64,000 nucleotides of DNA from Diploscapter coronatus (Eukaryota; Nematoda; Chromadorea; Rhabditida; Rhabditidae), in assembly GCA_964036155.1 (NCBI GenBank), contig OZ038423.1, positions 12,663,249-12,727,248 on the forward strand. Direction: 5' to 3'. Shown in pieces: positions 24,785 through 37,091 of the stretch. Every line of letters begins with the position of its first letter. Position 1 is the first letter of the stretch. Position numbers and translations under genes: made by a program. Below the pieces are notes generated by a model. It did not search any database, was not told the origin of the DNA, and saw only the letters and a list, made by a program, of their open reading frames with translations.

Positions 24785-26489
24785 ATCCTTTCTCGACGGA
24801 AAGAAAGAAAAGGAGGAAGGTCGTGGCCCACAGGCAAGGGCGCCCTGTGCGCGAGCGCAAGTTTACCCTCTATGCTTTGTTTTGCAACGTATTTCTCCCT
24901 AGCGCTCGAGAAGGGATAGGTAGTACGCACCGACACCTTTGGCAGATTTTAGCCAAACCGTACAAAGCAGGAAATGAAATTTTTAGCTAGGTTGGGAAAT
25001 CGAAAGGAAAAAACTTTATCTGTAGAAAAATGGGTATATTTTCAAAAAGTTTTGATGCAAAAATTGACCAGAATATGACAATCATAATAATTTGAATCAT
25101 GAAAATCAATGAAGATCAGCTAGATATTTGCTATCAAAACACTCCTTATAAAAAATCTTTCGGTATCAACATTTTTATGCACTTTTCTGAACCATAACCA
25201 TACAAATATCATGAAAATCATCCTTTTTTCAAGTATTCAAACTCTTGTTCCTTACCTGCATTTTCTTTCTCAAAGGCCAATCTTTCTCGGCAGTTCAAGT
25301 CAACAGTGCAATAGTGATCCTTCCTTCGGATCTCCATTGCATCTCTCATTCCTCCTTTCATTCTTCGGGCAAATTGCTTTGACCCATTTGGGGTCGACAC
25401 CCTTTCGATCGTGCCCAGGTGAAAGGCAGCACCCGCCACGACGCACTGTTTGGAAAGAATTGACAGAAGAATTCGAAGATTTGAGAACTTATAGAAAAAG
25501 GGGCTGATTTTAGAAAAATAATCTAGAATAGATCTAAGCTCAGAGAATATGCTTGTTAATTGATATCAATTATGGCACAACAAAGAAATAAAGCAGTAAA
25601 TTATTTAAAAAATGGTATGGGTTTAAATTCTTTTAAAACTTATTTAATTGAATTACCCTCTCTTTTTAATCAGATCGATACTCAGCAAAAATCCGTATGG
25701 TATCTTTTCCTCTCTCTTCGAACACTACTTTTAGTCACTTCTCTGCCAAAGGCGATATGAATGAATGTAAGGCTATAACTTCGCATTACGTATCCCCCTC
25801 ACGAGGGTTTCCTTCTCTCTCTTTCTCCCTTCATATCATATGCTCTCTAGTCTAGCAATATAAAGCGGTTATAGTATGGAAAAAGATATCATACGAGTTT
25901 GTTCTAGGTACCGAGTTGACTTAAAAACGGGGTGAGATCTAGAAATTTCCGACAAATATTGATGTGTTTCATATGAATTCATAATTCTATCAAGTAATGA
26001 ATGCTAGTATCGATTCATGTTTGTGATCCTTTTTATCGATCTCGAAATTACCGTGCTTCATTCTCGTCTCCTGCAGCTTCATCTTACATCATCGTTGCGA
26101 TTTTGTTATTCTTGCAAATTTCTTCTGCTTCTTTTCTCTCTTCGCTCTCGAGATCTACTCACTTGGCTTGTCCTAGTTTCAAAATGGCGCTCTCTTTCAT
26201 TTTCCGACTAAAATCCACGAAAATCCCCCTATTTCCCATCGTTTCCCTTAAAATCCATGCTATTTCTCCATTTTCCGAATCTTTTCTTTCATCGAATTCG
26301 CACTGTTTCCATTTTTCTAAATCTTTATTCCTCTATTTTCCCAAATACTATTTCTTCTTTTAACCCTTGGCGACCCAAAATCTCGAAATCTTTCTGCTGT
26401 GTTCAATTCGACGGGAACTGGGGCAGAAAAATAAAGTTTTTCGGCGCCGCGCCCCGATGCGCCAGAAACGAAGCACACAGCCAGAGACT

Positions 26490-26521
26490 GCCACATACAC
26501 ACACGCACACACACACACACA
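26490..26521. repeat. (CA)n microsatellite
   Basis: Alternating CA run with two interruptions. Confidence 0.85.
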
Positions 26522-27058
26522 TTTTGGGTCAAACTTGAAAAAAATGGGGGATTTTTGCTAAATCTCAAAAATCATGGATTTGAGGAATTTTTGATGGGAT
26601 AATATTAAATTCACTACACAGATTGCGACCCAGAATTTTTAGTCAAACTTCTAAGCAAATAGTGAGGGTTTTGCGGTAGGTTTAAAGATCGTGGAAATGT
26701 TCAAGAGAAAATCTTATACTAGTGACCGTTCAATTGGCTAATTCTGATATTCCTCATATCTAAAAATCTATAAATCATCAAAAATCAAAATGAAAATATG
26801 GTATTTCGAGAAAGTCTCGGATTCAATAAGAAAAGCCTTTGATAATTAGAAGTTCACTGTGCCATAGATGAATAATTATTTAAAATCCTTGAAAATTTTC
26901 TCTTTTCCCTAAATTTTACGTTTTTTGCCACGAATGGATAGTTTTGCTATTGACTGTCGGCTTCCCGTCTTTCTTGCCCCGAATTTCGCTAGGAATCGGG
27001 GTCAACGACAATTCGAATCGCGCGTTCGGGAAATTGCCGGTGGGCATTTGAACAGCGC

Positions 27059-27076
27059 TACGGGGAATCTCCCGTA
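27059..27076. repeat. TACGGG/CCCGTA hairpin
   Basis: TACGGG at 27059-27064 and CCCGTA at 27071-27076 are separated by GAATCT; another CCCGTACC follows about 30 bases later. Confidence 0.55.
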
Positions 27077-28111
27077 CCGCTTCCCCAATCCACTACCACC
27101 GCTGCCCCGTACCACTCTCCAATTCTTCCTGACGGCTAATGGCTCTTCCTTGAATTAGGGCGCCATTTTCTCTCGAGAAAAGAGGAGATCCAGGGCAAGC
27201 TAATTAGTTCTGTCTGTACACAAAAGTTGTTGACGTCTATGGGTTCAGTGCGATGAAAAAGTTCGGGATAATTGGGTTTCAAACAGAAGGTCAATACAAT
27301 TTATGAAGGAAGGATGAATTTTGACGATCAGGCTAAAAAGTCGATGAAGATCAGATTTCATCATAAAATCATTTCAACTTATAGTTAAAAATTGCGAAAA
27401 AAAACTCCATTTTTCTATGAAGATTAGCTTTTTCTTAAAGCTACAGGAACTTTCGATTTTTCCAAATCACAAATTCCCGTAACCGTTTCAAACTTTCATT
27501 GGCCTGGATGATTTCATCGAATTCGCCGGCACTAGGCGGGAATTTCTCTAACATCAGGAAGGAAGGGAGAAGGGAGAAGGAACGATGTAAAGAGGTCAGC
27601 CACCGGTGTGAAGCACGCACGAGAGACAGGGTGAAAGCAGGGCAGCAAAATTGTTGAAGAGAGGAAATTCGGACACAACACGCCAAATTGTGAATTGCAA
27701 GGCAGATGGATAGAAGGATTTGGATTTAGGAATGATCATGGATGATAAAATTGGATATAATATCAGTTAAGATAGAGAGATTTAGATAATGTAATTCGTC
27801 TCAAAAGGCGAACGATAGCATGAATAATTTTCTCCAATGGTAGATACAACCTTATGAAACATAATTTTGAAAAAGAAAATGTTTGTCACTGCATAAAGTT
27901 TTGTACAATGTAAAAGTCATATAATGGGCAGTTTTAGCAGGACTAGGGATACTCGCAACATAGGGAAAAAATGAAAAGTCAATGATATCGATATGATACC
28001 CTATAATATCGTTCCTGATCAGTATGAACCTTCTTACGATGACTGTGCATTTTAATCTCGTTCTTTCTTTCTCTTTTCATAGTTCGTGCTCTCTTTCTTT
28101 CCTGAAGTTGG

Positions 28112-28130
28112 CTCTCTCTCTCTCTCTCTA
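28112..28130. repeat. (TC)n microsatellite
   Basis: Nine TC units followed by TATAAAG. Confidence 0.85.
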
Positions 28131-29993
28131 TAAAGCTTTAGTCCTTCAATGCTCTAGAAAAACTCCATTGCAAAGAGACGAACAGTCGGAGAGGATACCA
28201 TCTGAAGAATTGCTTTGGCTCGAAAAGAAGGAGGAGGCACTACGGGTCAGAGACGTGGTTGAAATTGGTGAGGCACTACGAGCGAGAGCTCTGTCCGATG
28301 AGCCAACACATCTAGGGTGGAGGCCGTACCGTGTGACTCTCCTCCGCGCGGGCGAGCGGAAAAACACACGAAAATGGAAAGCGACGACGCACGCGCGTGC
28401 CCCAGAGGGAGGTGACGGAAAACAGACGGACAAAACATCTATCGAGCAGAAAAATGAACTGCATTGATGCAGGAAAGGAAGGGTGAGGAGATAGGGCAAA
28501 TATAGTATGTGCTGAAAGGGGATTTTTGTGGGTTTCGCAAATTAAAAGTGAAGTTCAAAATTTAACTTATTTAACTCTGGCGACTATTGTAGTTTAAAAT
28601 TGATCATTTTTCAAATGTTCCGTAAGTTAGATAGATCATCCTCAATGTCAGCACTTCTTGTTGTCTTTTGAATGCTCATCCAAACTTTATCTATCAACAT
28701 TATGAGCGAATAGTTCAATCTGTACAAAACTTCTTTTGCCCTTTAATTTGACTCCTTTTTCAAATTCCCTATTCCTTCTTCCATTTGCAGTAGTCGGCCA
28801 AGTCATCGTCTCTCTGCTGAATTTGCACAATTCCGACAGTCAACCGTTTTCCCTCAGGGGATGGACGGTGCTGGCCAGCGAGAGAGTATTTCGTATTGAG
28901 AGAGTACGCCGAAGTTAGATAGAGAAATAATATGAGGAAACTAGAGAGTAAAAGAAAATGGAAAGGGAGGGAGAGAGAGAAAGAATGAATAGTTCTTTTA
29001 AAATGGAGAATACAAAGAAGCGAAAACTAAGGAATAGTATTTTATTTTGAGAGAATAAAGATTTAGAGAAACTCTTTCGCATTTCGATTGCGCAATGCCT
29101 TTTCTAATGCTTCAGACGCCATCCTTTAATAAGAGAAAGGAAAATAGTGTTAAAGAGTTGGATAGTTAAAGACAAATATTTTGGAGAAATAGCACTGTAT
29201 TTCAGAGGGTTAGAGAATTTACCTTTACGGTTTTCCGTCGGGTCTCCGCGCGTAGGCCGGCACGAGCGGGACGTGACCCTTGAGCGAACATTTCTTTGCG
29301 AGAGAGTGAAAAATAGAAATGAGAAATAGTATTATTTTAAAGAGAGAAAAAGAAGTCAGAGAAAGAAAATATCGTATTCTTCAAGGAAATAAAAGCAAAA
29401 GAAGAGAGAAATAGTATGGATTTAAGAGAGAACAGGTAGGATAGCAGAGAAAAGATGAAGCCTGTCAAAACAATACGCCACCGGCGAAATACGGAAAGAC
29501 GAGAGAGTATTATGAAATGAGAGAGACAAGAAGAAGCAGAAAGCCACGATTCAAAGGGCACGAGCGAGTAAATTTGAATACGGAATTTGAAATTTTTTCA
29601 CAGTAACCTGAAATTTTCACTATAATATTTTTTTCTATCAAAAGTCACCGACACACTATCACCGTGAAATTGCGTATTAAATTCAATCTTATTAGAAGAA
29701 AAGTTTTGATAAGGATATTTGAATCCTTTAAAGTTGTTTTGAGCTAGAAAAGAGCGCGAATTATAGTAAGTTTTGCATTTTTGTTACAATCTAACTCTTT
29801 AGTATTTTTCAAATGTCTGTGCGTCTGTGTGTCTGAGCTCATATATAATGTTGTGATGATCCATTTGGAATGCGGTTTTTTGTGTTGGATAGAGAATTTT
29901 CGTGCGGTGTAAAATATAAGTTTTATTGAAACTTGATCATAATTTGCATCGTTGTTAGTTTTTTGTGAAGAGAAAATGCATTAAAGTTAGATA

Positions 29994-30050
29994 GTCACTA
30001 TCCGCCATGTCTTGGCGGTGTGAGGTTGTCTTCAGATAGTGGGGAGTGAC
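29994..30050 (+). other. Candidate structured RNA / stem-loop
   Basis: CCGCCA at 30002-30007 and TGGCGG at 30013-30018 form a 6-bp stem with a 5-base loop. Around it CACTATC (29996-30002) can pair with GATAGTG (30035-30041), and GTCACT (29994-29999) alternatively with AGTGAC (30045-30050). GC-rich nested pairing stands out from the AT-rich flanks. No known RNA family is recognised and no promoter element is evident. Confidence 0.25.
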
Positions 30051-31027
30051 ACGGATGGAAAATGAAACTTTCTTATACAGATACGAAACTATAATGCGTA
30101 CTGATGTTTGAAAATCTTATAAAGGTAGATGTGAAAGATTGAATCAGTTCATTTATGTAATGTTTGATGAGAAGTGGGTTGAGTGAGCAGAGCTTGCTGT
30201 CTGGTGCTGCTTGTTTTTGGCGAGCCTTTAGAGCGCGTGCGCGAACAAGGCTCGTTTAATTTAACATACATTTAACTTTCTAAAATATCATTACTTTTCG
30301 TTTGTGGTCAAATCGGAGGCGTTTGCAATCGTATTTCGCATTCGTTTACTCTTCAAACGGTCAAAGGCAAAGGCATACAAAGCGCCGAAGGCTAACTTTG
30401 GGAAATATAATTATTTTAATAGAGAGTTAAGAGAAGCAGAAAGGAAATGCTGGAAAAGAGAGAGGGAGAGAAATAGTATGGGAAAAGAGGAAGAAGGAAA
30501 TTGTACAATATTCAGAGGCTGAATTCAGAATATTCTTCAATTCATATTCATACAAGTTTACAGTTGCACTTGAAAGTTGAATATACAAGTTATGCAATAT
30601 TTACACATTAAATGCTGGGGTGTTTAAAGTTCAAATTTATAAGTTTCAGAAAATATGCGACTTAAATTGAAGATTTATTTTATGATCCAGCGACAATTTT
30701 TATAAACAAAAATTCATCAAAGCAATCAACTCTATAACATTTCACGATATGGTTCGCAAAATAATCACTGAAAATGACAAATTTAAGCAATATCCAATTT
30801 TCAAGCAGAAATATTATAAATATAAAAAATAAAAATGCCACGAAGAAAAATATCGTAAGTCCGGACTACGGATCAAAATATTTACAGTGTCCGAAATTGT
30901 TGTATGAGAAAACGCATAAAAATGCCCACGATAAATTCAATTCAAAGCCATTTTATGTGATTTCTGATATTCAGAAAATCGATACAACTTCTGCAGTGGT
31001 GATTCAACCTTTACACAAATTGCATGA

Positions 31028-31647
31028 TCATAAAATTTTAGGCTTTACTGTATAATATGAAGCTTTGAAGTCCATGTATCTTCTTTCGTCGACATCTTTT
31101 AGTTTGATAATACCGGCGTCATAAATTTTTTTTGGTTTCTCTCCATCAGAAACGTACTTTTCAGGGATCGGTATGGAATATCGTTCGAGAATTTCCTGAA
31201 ATATTTCAAACTAATCCAAGTGATATCTTAAAGCTTACCTCATAATTGCAAACATGAAGAAGTATCAGATATGGGTTCAACTTTTCATCAAGTTTTATGG
31301 ATCCAGAAATTTCGAACGAATTATTTTTTCTCAGGTCGCCATTACTCTCTTCCATTATTTTGGAATTGTTCTCTAAATATTGCGTTATGCTTCAGAAAAT
31401 TAGGACTTTACGTCGAAAACACCTATCACTATTCGTTCTTTTGTATCATTTGCGAATAATAAAAGATAAAAATAAATTTAAACTTTAATTTACTTCCAAA
31501 ATTGTGCTCCAAAATTAAACCAGCATCATCGTAGGTTCGGTGCCCGCAGAAAACTTTCCCTTTTACAGAGATACTTTGAATTCTCTCGGCATTACACAAT
31601 TCGAAGGATAGAATAATGCAAAAAATAGCGAATATTTTGATTGTCAT
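31028..31647 (-). CDS. Transthyretin-like (TTR-52/TTR family) secreted protein
   Basis: Three exons in transcript order: 31647-31494, 31372-31239, 31195-31028; 151 residues with consistent phases. A signal peptide (MTIKIFAIFCIILSFELCNA) precedes the family pattern: VKGKVFCG at the first strand, a KIMEESNGDL turn, FEISGSIKLD, LILLHVCNYE, then RYSIPIPEKYV and KKIYDAGIIKL. This matches the nematode transthyretin-like family, small secreted beta-sandwich proteins; the best studied (TTR-52) bridges dying cells to engulfing cells, but most members have no known ligand. The expected C-terminal RDC-type end is replaced by a short tail (VKPKIL). A TTTTTCAG stands one base before the ATG, suggesting trans-splicing. 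Confidence 0.85.
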
Positions 31648-33407
31648 CCTGAAAAAGTTATGCTCAATTCGAATTTGAGTCATTTATATATACTATCCAA
31701 TAGTTGATAATTTGCTCTGAAATTGATATCTTTGAAATAGCAATAACGATTAACCGAGCAAACTTCGAGCAATGAGACAGACTTCGCATTATAATTGAAT
31801 AAACTTCGATAAATAAATCTATACGCTATTTTCTGAAACATAAGTGCATATTCGGGGGGATAAATATTCTCATAGTTTTTCCGGGCTTCTAGAGCTCAGT
31901 GCCCCCGCACTTTTCCCCACATAATTTCACTTTCCGGAAAATGTTCTTGCAGAGTTTTTCGCATTTCGTCTTCTTGACTTTTCCGTCCGTCCGTCCGGAA
32001 CGAACGCTGTTGTGTCGAACGACTAATTCCATGTGCGGTCGGCCCGCTAATCGCCACTGCCGTTTTACAGCCAACACCCAACAAAAACGCGCCAAAATGA
32101 CCGACAAATTCGACGATCTGCAAACAGATGAAGGCAAACTTCACTGAACGGAGCATGCAGCTCAGAAAGGCGAACTTCCTTATTTGGCCGCTTTTTAGCT
32201 TGAGAAGATGATTAGCTATAGCTTCAGGATGAATAATAATATTAGCGTTCGCTCATCGTTCAGTATTATTGATGGTATCGAATGAACTGAAGTGATATCC
32301 TGAAACATACACAGACAAATTTCACTAGCACACAGCTTTGGAGCCAACAAGAAAAAAGATGACTTCCTTATTTGGTTATTTTTGAAGTTGAGAAGAAGAT
32401 AATAAGTTATTATATTGAGCAGAAGCACCGACTACTATTGAAGCTTAAGCAATATAATATGAAACAATTCTTTGAAAAATACACATCTTTGGCGATGCTA
32501 TTAGTTAAGAATGTTATGTGTTTCTGTATAACTACTGGCAATATTAATGACATGGTTGTCTTTTCAATCAAACGCCATCGTCTTCAAAATTTTTAAACAA
32601 AGTTCATTTCTAAACTTTTCAATGCTGATCTACCCATTCCTGATAGTGATTCATAAATCACCACTGGCGATTTTTCCTGGGCACTTTTTGCACTTTTCCG
32701 CGTCAGATATCAGTCCTTTCGTTTATTTGCGTATTTATTTTGCGTGAGAGTTGCGTCGGGCTTGATTCGAGAGATAATATGATCACGTGAGAGGCAAAAA
32801 GCGGCGACTTTTCAAGTGCCACGATTCTTATTCTTTCATGAATTTTCCCAGTCATTATTTTGCATTCTTATTCTTATTATTTGCCTATCCTCCCAAAAAT
32901 TACACATATTTGCACATCAAATTACTCTAATATGGTCTTTCAGGAAAAAGTTAGTCTCGCTTTCTCTCACAAAGAAAATCAAAGACTAGGAAAGTTGTCA
33001 AGCTTTAGTTAAAATAAAGCAACTATATGTTTCCAGACAAAAGAAAAAAAACAGCACGAGTGAAAATTGGTCATTTCTCAGCGTCGGTGGCGTAAAAAAC
33101 CGGATCCGTCTTTGAGCATTTTCTTCGTCTCTCTGATTTCCCTCGCTTCTTCGAACTCTCTTTTTCCCAAAGGCGTTCTCTCTCACACGGACTTGGATAG
33201 TTTTGGAGAGAGTCCGATTAGAGACAATGGGAAAATAGGAAGTTAGAGAAGGAGCAAAAATGTAGGAAGTTAGAGAAAACGAAAATAGGTGCCTGAAAGT
33301 CGTGTTCATATATAACGGCCATACATTGGCGGGGCGGCGCGTGGAGGGCCGAAAAATCGGCACGGAAAGATTTTCCTTCGTCCGAACTAAATTCCGAACT
33401 TTTCCCG
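31648..33407. other. Intergenic between the transthyretin-like and ShKT genes
   Basis: No gene supported. A GC-richer block at about 31890-32160 has long open frames on both strands that overlap completely and contains CCGTCCGTCCGTCC. A purine/pyrimidine-biased block lies at about 33110-33280. The last few hundred bases should contain the promoter of the ShKT gene at 33408. Confidence 0.45.
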
Positions 33408-35735
33408 ATGTTTCTCCAATTTTTATTAGGCTCGCTAGCGACTTTAGGTATGTTTCGAAAAGCGTTATGGCTAATTGGTCAGTCACCCAGTCATGTTCAT
33501 TAACAATAGCAAGTTACGCCTTCTTTACTCCCAAAACATGTGCTCCGCAAAGGAATATTCCAGACGGCGTAGCATCCCTCTCTTTCCCTCTTCCCGTTTC
33601 TTTTCTTTTTCGGAAGGGGAGATCTCTTCTGTATTAAAGCATGCGTGAAGGATAATATATTTCATCGCGTAAAAAGGGAGGGGATCAAATAATGACAAAT
33701 GAAAGGCGCTCAAGGTGGAACTACGGTAATTTGGAAATAGTATAGCATAGACTCGCCTCGCTCACATGCATTGAAATCTGTAAGGGTTTTGAAAGTAAAA
33801 GGTCTTCGTTAATGGACATGGCTGAGTGTTGTTGATTCATTTTAATGATTATTATACATGTTTTAAATTTTCATTGATCATTCCAAATTTTTATAACTCG
33901 ATTAAATCGGACTTAAATTCGTTAAATTTTAAATTTAGGCTATTGCAAAAATTTCGACAGTAGTTCGCGATATATTTTCCCCAGGGTTATTCAAAAACCC
34001 AACGTGACCATCGAAGTTTCCGAGTTGTCGAAAAGTAAGCGTTAAATTAAAATATTCAATTTCTTGGTTTTAAGATTACCCTAGCCCTTATGTTTCAAAG
34101 AAAGGTATTTTCAGTCCATAAAATAACTTCGAAACCGCCATTTTAACTTGCATGAAGTATCATATAATATATAATTTAATTTAGAGCAGTAAATCCCATA
34201 GAAATAATACGTAACTTAAATCTAAAAATTCTGTTTTTAAATATTCTTATTTCAGCCCTCGGCGCTACTTTCCCACCCTGTTGTTCAGACATTATAACTA
34301 CAGTAGCTTGTAAAAGGCTACAAGCTAGCAATCCTACTAGGTTTTTGGAAAGGTAAACTAAAATGACAATTTGGATAATTCGTTACTTCGTAACCCATAG
34401 TAAAAGGCTATAAAGCGAGGTGGGAAGAGATCGTTTCCCTCCCCATACTATTTCATGGGCTACAAAGTAAACAATTATTCAGGTTGCCATTAAGATTGTC
34501 TGATTTTTTAAAAGATTAGGTAATTTAGATGCAAAATGGATGCGGATTTTTCACTGATTCAATGCTGCAACACTTGTGGACTAGAAAGCGCTGCCGACAG
34601 ATATGAGGTTTTCTTTGCTGAGGTGAATGATTTAAATAGTATACTATGTTTCAAATATTTTCAAATATCAGTCAATTTTTGAAATCATTTATTAGTAACA
34701 GGTTACGTAATCCAAGGAGAAATCGAGCTAAACTCAAATTTATTCAGCTAATAATAAAATTTAAAGGCTAATTTCAGGGCGAGCACTCGGCTAACTGCTT
34801 CGACCGTCACTCTTCGGAATTCTGCGAACGTTTCCTGCAACGTCAGGATATCTGGGGCCAGGTAACTAAATTGGAAGTCCACAATTTTGAAATATCATAA
34901 AAAGAAACGATAGTATTTTCTTATTCTCCCTCAGTTTCACATGCTATTTCGTCAAGTTGGAAAGTTGCGACTTTTCAAAAAATAAATAAAGTAAAATTAA
35001 AAAATCACTCTGGGGTCAGGTTCGTTACAAACACCGTCGTCTTTTGTTCCAAGCGCAAATGAACGCGCTCGACAGACTATACGCGACCAGGACCCATTTC
35101 TCACCTAATCAGGCACAATCACCAATCAATTCCACCTACTTCATGCATGGTGGTAGAGGAGTATATCAGAGCGGAAATAAGAATATTGTAAGAAGAGAAT
35201 ATATGAAACCCCCCTAGCATTAACAGAAATGCTGAGCATATGGTGATAGAGTAATCAACATCCTCTAAAATAGAGATATTTAAATCCACCTGCTTTAATA
35301 TGGTTGGATATGTGAGCTCCTGGGATATAAATTGGTGGTTAATAATCAACAGAAATAACTCATCAAACTTAACTTCATATCGTCTTGTTAAATTGGTGGT
35401 AGTGTGTTGTTCTAGACAATTTTACACAGAATTATTAATGTGCCCCACTTTAAAGTTTGAAACCTATCGAATTTCAGTCAAAATGGTCGTGCGACGGTCA
35501 AAACGCGAATCTAGCTTTCCGAATTTGCCGAAAGAGCTGTAATTATTGCCGACGGGATATGTATCGAACTCAATTGGTATAGTTTATAGTTTTCTAAATA
35601 TAAATGATTTTGAGAAAATTTTAGATTTATTACTATTTATATATTTAAATATTTTAGGGCCGCTTCCAACCGGTAGCCTGTGGCAAAGAACCCATTTTGC
35701 TTCCTCATTTTTCTAGGAAAAAGTATAGGAATTAA
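33408..35735 (+). CDS. Secreted ShKT-domain protein, tandem copy 1
   Basis: Seven exons: 33408-33447, 33939-34034, 34256-34352, 34529-34622, 34778-34861, 35478-35576, 35658-35735; 195 residues, all phases agree. A short signal peptide (MFLQFLLGSLATLG) sits alone on exon 1. A Cys-rich N-terminal part (FPPCCSDIITTVAC, LIQCCNTCG) precedes one ShKT domain with six cysteines at 116, 125, 142, 154, 158 and 161 (NCFDRHSSEFC, WSCDG, FRICRKSCNYC). The tail is basic. ShKT domains fold like the sea-anemone potassium-channel peptide ShK; in nematodes they occur in many secreted proteins, and channel activity should not be assumed. The gene shares the same Cys-rich plus ShKT layout with its neighbour at 36323. 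The 620 bp intron before exon 6 and the isolated signal exon are the less certain parts. Confidence 0.78.
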
Positions 35736-36322
35736 ATTATTTATTCAATTATTGTATTATCTGAAAAGGGTATTATTATTCTTCTCGCCTTGAATCAGCT
35801 CAGTAGGTGAAAATTCGACTAGCTATTCGTTTCAGTTCACATTTTTTGAATGATCTCTAATTTGAATATATTCAAATGTTAAATATCGAAATAAACCATG
35901 ACAAAGATATAATTTGCAAATTTAATGAAGATTAACCTCTTACTTCATGCTAAAATAAAAGCAAACCATTAGAAAAATATTAAACTCTTCATTCAAAGCT
36001 CTTACATGAAGATCAACTTTATCCTTAGAAGAAGCAAATATAAAACACATATTGATGCCTTTGGTCAAGACTATGTTTAATGGAGACCAACTTTGCTCCA
36101 AGTTTGTTTGTTTCAAAATAATTGAACAAATAGCGTTTGAAAAGGATGTTAGACGCAGCGTTTTAAGTGGCGGGATCTCCGAAATCTGGCCGGAATCGGA
36201 TCGGCGCAAAAAAGCCGAGAAGAACGCGCAAAATCGCGAGCCACTTGAAAGATGTTTGTCATTTTCGAACGGCGTTTTATGAGATTTTAGCGATCTTCTT
36301 AGATTTTAGATTCTTCAAAATT

Positions 36323-37091
36323 ATGATCGTTTTCTACATTATTTTCCTAGAATTTCTACAGTATTTTGAAACAATTGATAAGTTTATCGTCATTCCCTTT
36401 CTGAAGATACTATCTGAGACTTTTCAAGCCAACAAACCTCTACCATGCCATGCTGTTTGGAAACTCTAGGACTGCATGCTTGTAACCGAATGAAACTGAA
36501 AAGGGGGCCATTATTTCAGCATAGGTAGGTTTTATTTTGTACTTTATCAGTGTTATTTTTTATTTTAGATGCCTAACCGATATCGATTTCGCAGTTATCC
36601 AATGTTGTCATACCTGTAAAACTGACATTTCCGTAAATTCAATTTTAATTTTCTTGAAAATCTAAAATTTAGGAGCTCGGAAAAGCTGCCTTCAAAGATT
36701 CAGAAAAATCCCCGTATTGTGAAGATCGACATGGAAAAGAGTATTGTAATCAGTTTTTGTTTAATGCAAGTCAGTATAAAATTTCCTCAGAATTTTTGAG
36801 AATTTTAGGAGTCAAATGATACGACTTTTGAAACATCGTATACTTGTGACGCCTCTCAAACTGCCTCTGTGTTTAGGGTTTGCAAAAAGGCAAGTTTACC
36901 TAAAAACTAGTGTTATTCAATAGGCATGATAAATAAAAAATAAAATAGGGCATTATAAATCGATTATAATAAAATACTTATCTTCTTTAATTGTGGTATT
37001 CTAATTTTGAAATTTTCAGACCTGCGGGTATTGTAGTTTCGATTTGTACCTGAACAAGAATATCTCATCTATCTGCCCAAATATCGGTTGA
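36323..37091 (+). CDS. Secreted ShKT-domain protein, tandem copy 2
   Basis: Six exons: 36323-36360, 36429-36524, 36569-36632, 36673-36765, 36809-36889, 37020-37091; 147 residues. The signal peptide begins MIVFYIIFLEFLH. The Cys-rich part (MPCCLETLGLHAC, VIQCCHTC) parallels copy 1, and the ShKT cysteines are at 82, 91, 110, 122, 126 and 129 (YCEDRHGKEYC, YTCDAS, VCKKTCGYC). The introns after exons 4 and 5 use GC donors, both reading GCAAGT; only these keep the ShKT frame, since the nearby GT sites shift it or meet a stop. Intron positions differ from copy 1, so the duplication is old or introns have moved. AATAAA lies just after the TGA. Function beyond secretion is unknown. Confidence 0.78.

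Larger units (their letters stand above)
23170..31027. other. Gene-poor region upstream of peb-1
   Basis: About 8 kb without a gene I can support. It alternates AT-rich DNA with GC-rich, purine/pyrimidine-biased blocks (about 23.8-23.95, 24.4-24.95, 26.95-27.2, 28.1-28.5 and 28.9-29.6 kb). It holds RCTATTTCTC copies at 26259, 29184, 29321, 29406 and 30468 and several CCCGTA/TACGGG copies. Open frames of 60-150 codons occur on both strands in the GC-rich blocks but overlap each other and show no domain. Confidence 0.5.

Noticed and set aside
20615..31027. Searched for a lin-32 (atonal bHLH) orthologue expected near peb-1
   Set aside because: No bHLH-type basic region or helix was found on either strand.
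31889..32156. Overlapping 80-90 codon frames on both strands
   Set aside because: They share one GC-richer block; neither has a domain or supporting exons.
35020..35217. 65-codon open frame after a GGGGTCAG acceptor, in frame with ShKT copy 1 exon 5
   Set aside because: Joining to 35478 instead completes the six-cysteine ShKT domain, so this stretch is intron; a rare alternative exon cannot be excluded.
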